A stretch of 49,796 bases of DNA from a virus. The notes beneath the pieces are model-generated. The model did not search any database, had not been told where the DNA came from, and was given only the letters and a program-made list of their open reading frames with translations. Shown here one piece after another: positions 1-9,009 of this stretch (position 1 is its first letter; every line of letters starts with the position of its first letter). Both the position numbers and the translations under genes were made by a program. The stretch covers positions 1-49,796 of the IMG/VR virus record IMGVR_UViG_3300020020_000048; one strand, given 5' to 3'.

Positions 1-949
1 AGTTGCGCTGCGCTCGACCCGTCACCGTGTAGATGCCACCCATCCCGGCCGGGATGGTGACCGTCCCGTCCGGCACGGTGATGAAGCCATGCGAATCCTC
101 AACCTCCAGAGCGAAGGTGAAGGCCGTGAGCGCAGCGGCGCCCATCGAGACACCCGACGCTCCGACCACGACCCCCACTCGTGGGTTGGGATTGGTGGCA
201 GGCACCGATCCAGCGGAAGGGCCCAGGTCCTCGATGGTGAAGTAGCCCCGCTCCCGGCCGTTGAGACCCGCGCCGTCGGTCATGGCGATGGTCACGGCGA
301 GCGTCTTGACGCCGGACGCAGGCACGGTGAACGGGACGTCCACCGTGCCCGAGGGGATGTACCTGCTCCCCGCCACCGTTGCGATCGTGTGGTAGTAGGT
401 GAAGCCGGTGATGGGGACGCCGTCGATGTTCGGGCGCCACATGATGGTGTCGCCCTCGACGTTGCCGTAGCTGCTGTTGCGGGTCAGCCGCATCACGTAC
501 CGACGACCGGCGATCAGGTTGACCGATGTGGCCCCCTGATCCACGTAGGCAGTGGTGACCGCGAAGTCCCAGCTCGGGCTGCTTGCGACGAGGCCCCAGG
601 CGGTGTTCCAGCGGGCGTCCTCGCTCAGCGCGCCGGGGTCGTCGGTGTCGACCCACAGCTCGATCGTCGGGGTGGCGACGATCGGGTCGTCCGGGCCGAT
701 CCACACCTCGTCGGTGCCCGTGCCACCCGTGCTGCTAATGGTCAACGAGTCAGCGGCGTCGTTGTAGACGATGTCGATGCCGGTGCCCTCGACGAGGAAC
801 CCCGCGACGAGGTCCATGATCTCTTCGTTGGTGGGGCCGGTGCCGCCGCCTCCGCTCCCGCCAGCGCCCCTCGGTCGCCGCTCCTCGCGCGTCAGACGCA
901 CGTTGAGGTCGCGCAGGATGCCGACGAGGGTGTCGCGCTCGTTCCTCAT
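1..949 (-). CDS. Minor tail protein, 3' end cut by window edge
   Basis: The frame is open from an ATG at 949 to the left window edge, giving at least 316 residues with no stop, so the C-terminus is missing. The first 20 residues are charged and helical, then comes a Gly/Ser-rich linker (GGSGGGGTG). The rest is beta-rich, with many Thr, Val and Gly, which is typical of phage receptor-binding or tail-tip domains. The start overlaps the stop of the upstream tail gene (ATGA), so the two are translationally coupled. Its place downstream of the tape measure and two other tail genes supports a minor tail or host-recognition role. No enzymatic motif was seen. Confidence 0.75.
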   Translation of the reverse strand, partial: MRNERDTLVGILRDLNVRLTREERRPRGAGGSGGGGTGPTNEEIMDLVAGFLVEGTGIDIVYNDAADSLTISSTGGTGTDEVWIGPDDPIVATPTIELWVDTDDPGALSEDARWNTAWGLVASSPSWDFAVTTAYVDQGATSVNLIAGRRYVMRLTRNSSYGNVEGDTIMWRPNIDGVPITGFTYYHTIATVAGSRYIPSGTVDVPFTVPASGVKTLAVTIAMTDGAGLNGRERGYFTIEDLGPSAGSVPATNPNPRVGVVVGASGVSMGAAALTAFTFALEVEDSHGFITVPDGTVTIPAGMGGIYTVTGRAQRN

Positions 950-2040
950 GGTGGGATGATCATCTGTCCCGGCGCCCCGATGGCGGTGATCTGGACGGTC
1001 TCGCCACCCGGAGCTTCCTCGGTGACGATGATGTGCTGGAGACGCTGCCAGGCGGTGAGCTGGCGGCAGAGGCTGAGCACGCTGATCTCGAACCAGGCAC
1101 CCGGGATGAGGTCGTCGTCAGTCCACGGCGCCCCAGGCATCAGCGTCGTGTTGGCCGGGATGTTCACGGACACGGGCGTGGGCGCGCGGCCGTCGATCTG
1201 ACGACGTGCCGAGTCGTTCCACTCGGCGATCTCCTCGGGCGTGGCCCCATCGGGCGTGCCGTCCTGGACGTGGGTGGTGAGCCAGTCGATGGCGCCGTAG
1301 AGGTTGAGCATCTCGGTCGAGGCCTGGGCGTAGCCGGTGGGACCGGTGCCGTTGTTGACGAAGCCGCGCGTGGCCAGCTCGTTGCCGTACTCGACGATGC
1401 GCGGGAACTGGCTCAGGTACTGCTCGTCGAGGGGCGGGATGATGAGCCAGGCCAGGTTGGTGTCCCAGTAGTAGACGTCGCGGTTGATGACCATGTAGTC
1501 GGTGCCGCTGTCCTCGGCGTAGAGGTCGAAGTCCTCCCACACGTAGAACTGGTTGGCGAACACCGACCGCGAGGTGCGCGGGTCGCCCGAGTGATGCACC
1601 GGGTGGAGGTGGGGCACCATCCGCCACGGGTCGCCGTCCTTGGCGTAGCACTGCTGGCGCAGGAGCCAGTCCATTCGGTCGATGACGTTGGCGATGTTCG
1701 GATACGTCTGGTCGTAGCCCACCTGGAGCACCTTGCGCTTGGCCGCCCACAGCACGTCCTCGGCGTAAATCTGGACCTGCTCGTGCTCGTACTCGATGCG
1801 CGTGATCGGCCCCTGCCAGACGATCTTGCCGTTGCGCTCGATGTGCAGCTCGCTGAGGATCGTCCGCAGATTCCCCAGCAGTTCGCAGCACTCGTGCACG
1901 GGGACGGTGCAGGAGGCCGTGCTGATCTCGTCCCGCACCCGCTCCCACTGGACGCGCGACACCGGGGTCAGTTCGCCCACGTAGACCTCGCCCCCGCGGG
2001 CGTACACGTGAGCCCGATGCGACCCGCAAGCGAAGGGCAT
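946..2040 (-). CDS. Minor tail protein (Gp37/Tal-like)
   Basis: This 364-residue protein is the third gene after the tape measure. Its N-terminal part has the pattern (R..GKIVWQGPITRIEYEH) of siphovirus Gp37-like or tail-associated proteins that build the tail tip, followed by aromatic-rich beta segments (YYWDTNLAWLIIPP). Its ATG overlaps the stop of the upstream gene (TGATG), and its own stop overlaps the next start (ATGA), so the three tail genes form one translational unit. No lytic domain is visible. The family assignment is by sequence pattern and position only, so the general tail-tip role is firmer than the exact family. Confidence 0.7.
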   Translation of the reverse strand: MPFACGSHRAHVYARGGEVYVGELTPVSRVQWERVRDEISTASCTVPVHECCELLGNLRTILSELHIERNGKIVWQGPITRIEYEHEQVQIYAEDVLWAAKRKVLQVGYDQTYPNIANVIDRMDWLLRQQCYAKDGDPWRMVPHLHPVHHSGDPRTSRSVFANQFYVWEDFDLYAEDSGTDYMVINRDVYYWDTNLAWLIIPPLDEQYLSQFPRIVEYGNELATRGFVNNGTGPTGYAQASTEMLNLYGAIDWLTTHVQDGTPDGATPEEIAEWNDSARRQIDGRAPTPVSVNIPANTTLMPGAPWTDDDLIPGAWFEISVLSLCRQLTAWQRLQHIIVTEEAPGGETVQITAIGAPGQMIIPP

Positions 2041-3428
2041 CAGCCAGCACCGAGGGCGATCGTCTCCACGTCGATGCGCAGGCGCACCGGTCGGGTGGCG
2101 TCCTGGTCGACGGTCAGGCGGTACTCGCCGTGCGGCAGCTCGGGCAGCTCGCGCGGGAAGCGCCCGGCCCAGTCGCGCACGAACCCGGGCAGCGCCTCGT
2201 AGCGCTCGTCGATGTTGGCCATCGCCGTGCGCCCGTCTACCACCACGCCGGTCTGGCTGGCGACGAACGGGATCGTGTAGCCGCCGATGCGCTCGTCACC
2301 CGCCCACAGGCCCAGACGCACCGGGCCGCTGTCGGTGCCGTTGGCGCGCACGCGCACCCGCGGCGCCACCGTCTGGAGAATCTGATCGCTGAACCCACGC
2401 AGCGGGATGGTCGAGCGCACCCACGACGTCGCCAGCGGGGGCAGGTCAGGCACGGGTGGGTTGGGGATCGGCAGCGTCGAGGCGTAGGGGTTGGGGCGCG
2501 GAGCCGGTGGGACCACGTCGACGACCGGCTCTCCGCCCTCGACCCACGTCGCCGCCGCGCTCACGGGCAGCGAGTGCAGACGGGGATCGCCGCAGGTGAT
2601 CGTGAACTCCAGCTCGGCCACCGCGCCATCGGAGTAGAGCTTGGGGTGGTTGAGGATCGTCGGACCCTCGGTCACGCGCACGTTCTTGAACTGGCGGAAG
2701 TACGGGGCCACGCACGACTCCACGCAGCAGGTCCACGTGGGCGGGCCGATCTGGAGGCGGTTGTAGATCGTCGGCCAGGTACACCACTCGTCGTCGGTGG
2801 GCGGGCCAGCCTCCAGCTCGTTGTAGGTGTTCGGCCAGAAGGCTGGGGCACACAGCGGCTCGCCGGGGCCCAGCTCGTTGTAGTTGGTCGCCCAGCAGGT
2901 CGTCCCGCCCTCTTCGGCTTCGGGACAGAGGCATGGGCAGCAGTCGAAGAAGGTCAGCGCATCGCCGCCGCACTCGTTGTACTCAGCGTTGTAGCGGCCG
3001 CGCAACCACGTGATCCCGTACTGCAACGAGCACTCGTCGGTGGCGATCGCCAGCGCCCGGATGACCAGAGTGCGTGGGCCCATGTACGTCGGGCCGATCA
3101 CGCCGATGCCGCTCGTGCTCATCATCACGTTGGCCTGGCGGGTGGAGTTCTCGGCGCCCTGCACCTCCATGCCGATGACGCCCAGGAAGCCCTCGGAGTC
3201 GGGGTCGTTGGCCGAGTACCACGGGGCGGGATCGGCGCGCACGCTCTCGAAGGGGAAGCCTGGTGTCGCGGTCAGCGCCGAGTCGCAGTCCTCGCACTCG
3301 TACAGCCAGCACAGGCCCTTCGACGTGGCGTAGGAGTGGGCGCGGGCGTTGTTGATGATCTCCTCGAACACCGCCAGCGGATCACCGAACGGGTCGCCGC
3401 TTCCGATGACCATCCACCCTGCGTACAC
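2040..3428 (-). CDS. Cys-rich minor tail protein, first gene after tape measure (distal-tail position)
   Basis: This 462-residue protein starts at a GTG preceded by GGGGGAG and lies 11 bp after the tape measure gene, the usual place of the distal tail (Dit) protein. Residues about 35-230 hold many cysteines, including CC and CxC pairs. Three copies of a short repeat, W(x)3-YNxLxxGxP (WATNYNELGPGEP, WPNTYNELEAGPP, WPTIYNRLQIGPP), sit between cysteines in the middle. The C-terminal ~140 residues look like a separate beta domain after a Pro-rich linker (PNPPVPDLPP). The cysteine clusters suggest disulfides or metal binding in the virion, which is unusual for a distal tail protein. Function is inferred from position. 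Confidence 0.7.
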   Translation of the reverse strand: MYAGWMVIGSGDPFGDPLAVFEEIINNARAHSYATSKGLCWLYECEDCDSALTATPGFPFESVRADPAPWYSANDPDSEGFLGVIGMEVQGAENSTRQANVMMSTSGIGVIGPTYMGPRTLVIRALAIATDECSLQYGITWLRGRYNAEYNECGGDALTFFDCCPCLCPEAEEGGTTCWATNYNELGPGEPLCAPAFWPNTYNELEAGPPTDDEWCTWPTIYNRLQIGPPTWTCCVESCVAPYFRQFKNVRVTEGPTILNHPKLYSDGAVAELEFTITCGDPRLHSLPVSAAATWVEGGEPVVDVVPPAPRPNPYASTLPIPNPPVPDLPPLATSWVRSTIPLRGFSDQILQTVAPRVRVRANGTDSGPVRLGLWAGDERIGGYTIPFVASQTGVVVDGRTAMANIDERYEALPGFVRDWAGRFPRELPELPHGEYRLTVDQDATRPVRLRIDVETIALGAG

Positions 3429-3439
3429 GGCTCCCCCTC

Positions 3440-6400
3440 TCAGCGACTCGCCATCACGGCGGCACGGTTGACGATCTGATGGCTGACCGCGACCGGGTCG
3501 GCGCTGGCCGGGGTGATGGTCATGTAGTTGTTGACGACCTTGCCCGGGCCGCCCGGGAGGGCCACAGTCTGACCGTCGCCACGCAGCAGCTCAGCGAAGT
3601 GGCGCACGCTCGGGTCGACGCGGTTGAGCGGCAGCTGCAACGGGACCAGCGCTTCGGCGTAGCCGCGCTCGCCCACGTTCATGTGGCGCGGCCCGGTGAT
3701 CATCGCTCCGGTCATGCCACCCGGGCTGCCGTTGTTGACGAAGTTCGTGGTCACGGTGACGGTCTTGCCGTTCGTGTTCTCGATGGCCCGGTCCAGGTCC
3801 CGCACCGCTTGCAGCCCATAGACGTTGGCGCTCACCGACACGGTCTTGCCGTGCAGGCCGTTGATGGCGGAGTCGAGGTTGTCGACCGCGGTCTTCGCCG
3901 CGCCAGCGCCGATCACCGACACGTTGGGCGTGGCGTTGGTCCGGTCGAGCTTGTCGAGGGCCCGCTGGAGGGTGTCGATGTTCATCTTCAGCCCCGAGTA
4001 GCTGGGCATCTGCACGCGCGGGGTGGCGGTGGTCCGGCCGAGCTTGTCCAGCGCGGTCTGGAGGGTCTTGATGTCCTTCTCCACGCCATCGGCGCTGGGC
4101 AGTTCGACCTCGGGGGTCGCCGTGGTGCTGCCGAGATCATCGACGCCACCCTGGAGTCCCTCGACATCGCCCTCGACGTCGGGGATGGTGGGTGCCGCGA
4201 CGGTGGGCTCGCCACGGGTGGTGTTCAGCCCTTCGACCAGACCCTTGAAGCCCTCCACGTCGGCCATCGCGGGGTCGATGCCTGCGGCCTCGAACTCGGT
4301 GATGACGGGGTTGCCCGCGGCGTCGTAGAGCAGCGTCAGGTTCTCGGCGTTGAGCAGCGCGTCGATCATGCCGGGCGTCTCGACGATGGTCTGGACCAGC
4401 TCGGGTGTGCCGATCAGGGAGGTGATGAAACCGTCGACCTCTTCCTTGCTGATGCCGAACTGGGCACCGGTCTCGACGAGCGTGTTGCGCATGGCGGCGA
4501 GGTGGGTGTTCATCTCGCCCGCGGCGACCCCGTCTGCGGTGGCCGCGATGGCGTAGGCCAGCATCTCGTCGACGCCACTGCGCATGGCGTCGCGGAAGCC
4601 CAGCGCGGCCTCGGTGGTGCCGAACACGGCCTCCAGTCCTGACCCCACCTTGGGCAGTGCTTCCTCGCCGGTCTCCTTGAGCTTCTCGTTCAGATCGTTG
4701 ATCGAGGTGTAGAAGGCATCGAAGGACTCCTGGGCGGTGAGCCCGGTGCCGAACAGGATGTTGAAGGCCGAGGTCAAGGCATCGGCGGCGGTGGATGCGT
4801 CGCGTGACGCGTTGCCGATGCCGATGAGTCCATCCACGACGGACTGGGTCATGCCCATCTCGACGGCCAGCGCTCCCGCGGCGCGCTCGGTCGCGCCCTT
4901 CAGCTGCTCCTGCGCGCGGTAGGTGTCCATCGCGGCCCGCTGCGATTCCTTCAGGGCCTGGGCTTCGGCCTCATGCGCGGCGGTGGCCTCGGTGATGACC
5001 CCGGTGATGATCTCGTAGCTCGACGCTCCGGCCAGGATCGCGGCTGCTGAGTCGTCGGCCGCGTTGGTGTGCTCATCCAGCAGGCGGACGTACTCCTCGT
5101 ACAGCGGCACCACGCCAGCCGCGATGTCCCCAGACTTCTGCGCGGCCTGGGCCTGGGACAGCAGCGCCTGCTCGGCCTCGGTGCCGGTGCTCGCCACGTC
5201 GAGGAACTGCTGGGCGATCTTGTCGAAGTTCGTGTTCTCGGCCTGGTCCTGGGTCTCCTCCATCGCCCCGTACAGCTTGACCAGCTCGTCGCGGGGGATG
5301 CCGGTGGCGTCGGCCAGATCGGTCAGCTTGTGCCCCAGAACAGTGGCGGTGCCTTGGGCGCTGGACATGTTCTCGTCGGTCGAGTTGACGATGTTGGCCA
5401 GTTCCTTGGCCGCGTCGGCGGGCAGGCCGTAGCCCTCGGCCAGCCCTTGCAGGGTGCTGATCGTGGAGTCGCCCTCTTCCCGCATCCCCATCAGCACGCG
5501 CGTGGTGTCCTCGATGCCCAGGGAGGCGTCGCCTGCGCCGCGGTTGATGGTGGCGAAGGAGTCCATCAGCTTCTCGCCGCCCTCGCCGGTCTCCGCGATC
5601 GACTTGTTCAGGGCGTCCATGCCAGTCGCCGCGCTGTTGGCGCCATCCCCGCTGAGGATCATGGCGTCGACGTTGTTCTGGAGGGCGGTGGTCAGCTCCC
5701 TCGTCCGCTCCTCGACCTCCTGCGACTTGCTGCTGAAGGAGTCGTAGGCGACCATCGCCACCGCGACAGTCGCCGCGATGGCGAGCCAGATGCCGCTCGT
5801 GAGGGTCATGGCCTTCATGGCCAGGCTGATGCCTTGGATGACGCCCTTCATCTTGAGGCCCACCGCGACGACCACACCGAAGGCGCCGACGATCTCCAGG
5901 AGCGCCGGGCTGATGTTGCCCAGTGCCTCGACGAGCGGGCTGATCGCGGCCAGCAGGGTCGAGATGGCCGTGATGGTGCCGAGCTGACCGAACAGGTTGA
6001 TGATCTCGGCGATGACCGGGATGGCCTGCCCGAGGGCCTCGCCCAGCCCCTCGAAGCGCCCCATCGTGTCCGGCGTGACGAGGATGTCGAAGGCCTCCTT
6101 GAGCCCATCCAGCACGGGCTGGAAGGCAGCGATGGCGTCCTTCCCGCTCTGGAAGAACTCGGTCAGCGCGTCCTGCCCGCGGGCGCTCTCCAGCCATCCG
6201 TCCCAGCGCTCGATGATGTTGTTCAGCGCGATGACGAAGCCGTCCCCGCTGTCGGCGCCCGCCTCGAAGATGGTGGCCAGCAGGTCACCGGTCGACTGGA
6301 GCAGCGCACCCCAGGCGCGCAGACTGTCGATGCCCTCGTCGAGGAACGTCTGGATGCGGTTCTGACCCTGGCTCGACGACACGAAGTCGCGCAGCTGCTC

Positions 6401-7747
6401 GGCGGCCCGCTCGAACATCTCGGCCAGCCGCTCAGCAGCGGGAGCAGCGGCCCGCAAGAAGGGCTCCGTGGCCTGAGCCAGCGCGGTCATGCCATCGAAG
6501 GCGTCGTCCAGCGCGGGGTCGAGCTCGCCCATCATGTCGGCGAAGTTCGTCTCGCGGGCCACCCCGGCCATCTGGCGCCCGAACTCGTTGACCGAGTCCG
6601 CGGCGATCTGGAGAGCAGCGGACATGTCGGGGATGGTCTCGTCGGCCATCGACGCGATCTCGTCGGCGAAGCCGCGGAACAGCTGGGCCTGGACGTCCTC
6701 GCGCAGCTGGCCCAGCTCGTCACGGATGTCGGCGAAGGCCATCGCCGCGGCCTGCGCCTCGGGGGCGAGGTTGCGGAAGGCGGCGCTGGTCTGGATCAGC
6801 GTCCGGTTCATCGGACGCCCCTCTGCGTTGGCCAGCGCGAACTCGTCGTTGACCACGCTCAGCGCGTCACCGAAGCCCTGCGCGCCGACGATCCCCGAGG
6901 CCAGAGCGGTGCCGAGCCCAGCGACCAGCGGAGCGGCCGCACCAGCAGCCCCGCCCAGCGCGCTGATGGCGGACGAGATGACCGACGTAGCCGAGGCGGT
7001 GACCCCCGACAGTCCGGCGGCCAAGGCATCGCCCATCGACAGCACGGCCGCGGCGATCCACTTGCCGTCGCTCATGCTGCCGCCGAAGCTCTTGCCGAAG
7101 TTGGTCCCGGCCTTGCTGCCCGTCTCGTCGAAGTTGCGCTCCAGCAAGGCGTCGGCCTTGGCCTTCGATGCGCGGTCGATGTCGACCTCGACGTCAGCCT
7201 CGATCGAGTCCATGTTGGCGTCGATGCGGGCCTTGGATTCCTGCACCGAGGCCATGTCCGGGCTGACGGCGATCGTGGCCTCGATGCCGCGCACGATGTT
7301 CTCGATCTCGCGCTCGGCGCGCCGGGCCTCCTGCTCCTGGAGGTCCACTCCGATCACGGCGTCGATCTGGTCGACGAACCGGCGCTCCAGGTCAGCCTCG
7401 GCGCGCTGGGCCTCGACGTCATCGAGCGTGACGCCGACCTCGGCCAGCAGGTCGTCCAGCTTCTCTTCGATCTGCCGCTCGACGCGGGCCAGGTCGCCGC
7501 GCTCGACCTGCACGCCGACCTCGGCCAGGAGGTCGTCGAGCGACTTGTCGATCTGCTGCTCGGTCTTGCGGAGCGAGCCCTTGTCGACACCGACCTCGAC
7601 GTCCGCCTCGACGTCGTCGAGGGCCTTCTCGATCTCGGCCGCTGCCGCCTCGCCGCCGGTCTTGCCCGCTCGCTTGAGCTGAGCCTTGAGCTGAGAGGTG
7701 TCAGCGTCGACGGTGACTTCGATGCTGCCAACCGACCGGGCGGCCAC
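3440..7747 (-). CDS. Tape measure protein
   Basis: This is the longest gene (1435 residues), directly downstream of the tail assembly chaperone pair, as expected for the protein that sets tail length. It starts at GTG behind a strong GGGAGGTGAG site. Residues about 1-200 are charged coiled coil built of a roughly 38-residue repeat (IeekLDDLLAEVGV and variants). The middle has Ala/Gly-rich hydrophobic stretches (about 225-290 and 600-680) that fit membrane insertion at genome ejection. The C-terminal part has about four copies of a ~36-residue repeat (DIKTLQTALDKLGRTTATP and variants), then an NNY...ITP tail. At about 1.5 A per residue this implies a tail near 215 nm. Confidence 0.93.
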   Translation of the reverse strand: MAARSVGSIEVTVDADTSQLKAQLKRAGKTGGEAAAAEIEKALDDVEADVEVGVDKGSLRKTEQQIDKSLDDLLAEVGVQVERGDLARVERQIEEKLDDLLAEVGVTLDDVEAQRAEADLERRFVDQIDAVIGVDLQEQEARRAEREIENIVRGIEATIAVSPDMASVQESKARIDANMDSIEADVEVDIDRASKAKADALLERNFDETGSKAGTNFGKSFGGSMSDGKWIAAAVLSMGDALAAGLSGVTASATSVISSAISALGGAAGAAAPLVAGLGTALASGIVGAQGFGDALSVVNDEFALANAEGRPMNRTLIQTSAAFRNLAPEAQAAAMAFADIRDELGQLREDVQAQLFRGFADEIASMADETIPDMSAALQIAADSVNEFGRQMAGVARETNFADMMGELDPALDDAFDGMTALAQATEPFLRAAAPAAERLAEMFERAAEQLRDFVSSSQGQNRIQTFLDEGIDSLRAWGALLQSTGDLLATIFEAGADSGDGFVIALNNIIERWDGWLESARGQDALTEFFQSGKDAIAAFQPVLDGLKEAFDILVTPDTMGRFEGLGEALGQAIPVIAEIINLFGQLGTITAISTLLAAISPLVEALGNISPALLEIVGAFGVVVAVGLKMKGVIQGISLAMKAMTLTSGIWLAIAATVAVAMVAYDSFSSKSQEVEERTRELTTALQNNVDAMILSGDGANSAATGMDALNKSIAETGEGGEKLMDSFATINRGAGDASLGIEDTTRVLMGMREEGDSTISTLQGLAEGYGLPADAAKELANIVNSTDENMSSAQGTATVLGHKLTDLADATGIPRDELVKLYGAMEETQDQAENTNFDKIAQQFLDVASTGTEAEQALLSQAQAAQKSGDIAAGVVPLYEEYVRLLDEHTNAADDSAAAILAGASSYEIITGVITEATAAHEAEAQALKESQRAAMDTYRAQEQLKGATERAAGALAVEMGMTQSVVDGLIGIGNASRDASTAADALTSAFNILFGTGLTAQESFDAFYTSINDLNEKLKETGEEALPKVGSGLEAVFGTTEAALGFRDAMRSGVDEMLAYAIAATADGVAAGEMNTHLAAMRNTLVETGAQFGISKEEVDGFITSLIGTPELVQTIVETPGMIDALLNAENLTLLYDAAGNPVITEFEAAGIDPAMADVEGFKGLVEGLNTTRGEPTVAAPTIPDVEGDVEGLQGGVDDLGSTTATPEVELPSADGVEKDIKTLQTALDKLGRTTATPRVQMPSYSGLKMNIDTLQRALDKLDRTNATPNVSVIGAGAAKTAVDNLDSAINGLHGKTVSVSANVYGLQAVRDLDRAIENTNGKTVTVTTNFVNNGSPGGMTGAMITGPRHMNVGERGYAEALVPLQLPLNRVDPSVRHFAELLRGDGQTVALPGGPGKVVNNYMTITPASADPVAVSHQIVNRAAVMASR

Positions 7748-7784
7748 TTCTCACCTCCCTCGGCTCAGGTGCTGGGCGGAGATG

Positions 7785-8446
7785 TTACGTGGCCGACGCT
7801 GCGGGGTCACCCACCGCCCTGGGTGGGGACACGCCGAAGGCGGCGGCGAAGGCCATGAACGCTTGGCCATCCTGCTCAATCTCAGCCTGCGTGACGACCG
7901 AGTGGTCGACGAACTCGCTCATCGGCAACGGGAACGGCCGGGCGAGGTCCATCTTGAAGTGTTCGACGTCCTTCACGCGCTGCACCGACCACCAGTAGAC
8001 CGCGTTCAGGAGGCGGTCGAATCCGAGTTGGAAGTAGTCGACACCGCGGCCAGCTGCTTCGCCGTCGATCGCTTCCCAGTGGCTTGCCGCGATCCCGACG
8101 AGGTGGGCGGCCGTTTCGTAGGGCGGGCAGACCACTCCTCGATGAGGTACTGGACGACCTCGATCAGCACGGCCACGTCGAGCCCCTCGTGCAGCTGGTT
8201 CTCGATCTGCTTGTAGGCGTGGTCGTCGAGCACCGCGGCCAGGAAGTCGAACATGGCCCGGACCCCGGCCGTGCCGCCCTCGTACTGCTTGGCGAAGAAC
8301 AGCGCCAGCTGGCCGGTGGTCGGCGCGTGGGCCACCATCTCGGCGAACTCCCCTTCGCGCACCTCGAACTCGAAGTGGACGTCGACGGGGTTGTTGACCG
8401 CCCCCGTGCCGCGACGAGCTGCGGTCCCAAACTGCTTCATGGTCAT
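7785..8446 (-). CDS. Tail assembly chaperone, -1 frameshift fusion product (G-T type)
   Basis: The first reading frame (start 8446) overlaps a second frame that stays open to a stop at 7785 and lies in the -1 register. The second frame encodes a plausible protein segment (AAHLVGIAASHWEAIDG, then FDRLLNAVYWWSVQRV) with no good start of its own, immediately before the tape measure. This is the conserved G/GT arrangement of siphophage tail assembly chaperones, where a fraction of ribosomes slip back one base. Possible slip regions are ACGAAAC (8119-8113) and TGGGAAG (8078-8072), but neither is a classic heptamer, so the exact slip site is unproven. The fusion would be about 219 residues. Confidence 0.75.
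8006..8446 (-). CDS. Tail assembly chaperone, unshifted product (G type)
   Basis: This is the 146-residue zero-frame product, starting at ATG with GGGGAGG six bases upstream. The N-terminal ~100 residues (VHFEFEVREGEFAEM, then IENQLHEGLDVAVLIEVVQYLIEEW) match the general form of actinophage chaperone G proteins. As in that family, the end is a low-complexity Ser/Thr/Arg tail following WSARPTKRP. It would coat the tape measure during tail assembly together with the frameshifted form. The downstream frame shares the first part of this gene, so this entry and the fusion are two products of one locus. Confidence 0.8.
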   Translation of the reverse strand: MTMKQFGTAARRGTGAVNNPVDVHFEFEVREGEFAEMVAHAPTTGQLALFFAKQYEGGTAGVRAMFDFLAAVLDDHAYKQIENQLHEGLDVAVLIEVVQYLIEEWSARPTKRPPTSSGSRQATGKRSTAKQLAAVSTTSNSDSTAS

Positions 8447-8469
8447 AGATGACCTCCCCGCGGGGGACT

Positions 8470-9009
8470 CTACATATCCACGCGGGCCGCGATCCCTGCC
8501 GACCCCAGCACGGCCACCGTCGCCTTGCCCAGGATGTGCTCACCGGCACGGGCCGCAGTCTTGCTGCCGACCCGCTTGGGAAGGGTGTCGACGCGGGCGT
8601 TGAAGGCCAGCTCGCCGCGCGACAGCGGCCGGTCCTCGCGGCTGACCTTGCCCGGGCCACCGATGCGGACGATCGCCCCCCCGTAGGCGCTCCACGAGAA
8701 GATTTGCATCTTGCCGCTGCTGGTGCGCCCCCACTCGACGTAGACCGCATGGTTCTGGCCGTTGGTCACGCGACAGATGACGTGGTGTCCGCTGGAGCCG
8801 CGCCGATCCCAGTCCCAGCTGGCCTTCAGCCGTCCGACGTCGCCGCCACGGTGGAGAGCGTTCTCCGGGTCATTGATCGGGCTGGTCGCCTCAGCGATGC
8901 TCTTGATCTCGCTCCCCACCTCATCGCGCCAGCGGAACACCCCGCCTCCGGGTGTGTTGAGTGCGGTGATGATCGCCCGGTCGGTGATCTTGACCCGGAC
9001 CGAGGCCAT
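8470..9009 (-). CDS. Neck/tail-completion type protein
   Basis: This 179-residue protein begins MASVRVKITDRAIITALN. Its ATG overlaps the upstream stop (TGATG), which rules out the longer upstream extension of the frame. Size, position just before the chaperones, and an N-terminal helix followed by basic beta-rich sequence fit the minor structural proteins at the head-tail joint (HK97 gp10-like or tail completion proteins). A C-terminal segment (KRVGSKTAARAGEHILGK) is helical and basic. The family is not certain; the assignment rests mainly on gene order. Confidence 0.55.
   Translation of the reverse strand: MASVRVKITDRAIITALNTPGGGVFRWRDEVGSEIKSIAEATSPINDPENALHRGGDVGRLKASWDWDRRGSSGHHVICRVTNGQNHAVYVEWGRTSSGKMQIFSWSAYGGAIVRIGGPGKVSREDRPLSRGELAFNARVDTLPKRVGSKTAARAGEHILGKATVAVLGSAGIAARVDM

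Noticed and set aside
5069-7858. A 929-residue open frame opposite the tape measure
   Set aside because: Composition is Arg/Gly/His-rich without hydrophobic core, and it is the complement of a clearly coding gene in a high-GC genome.
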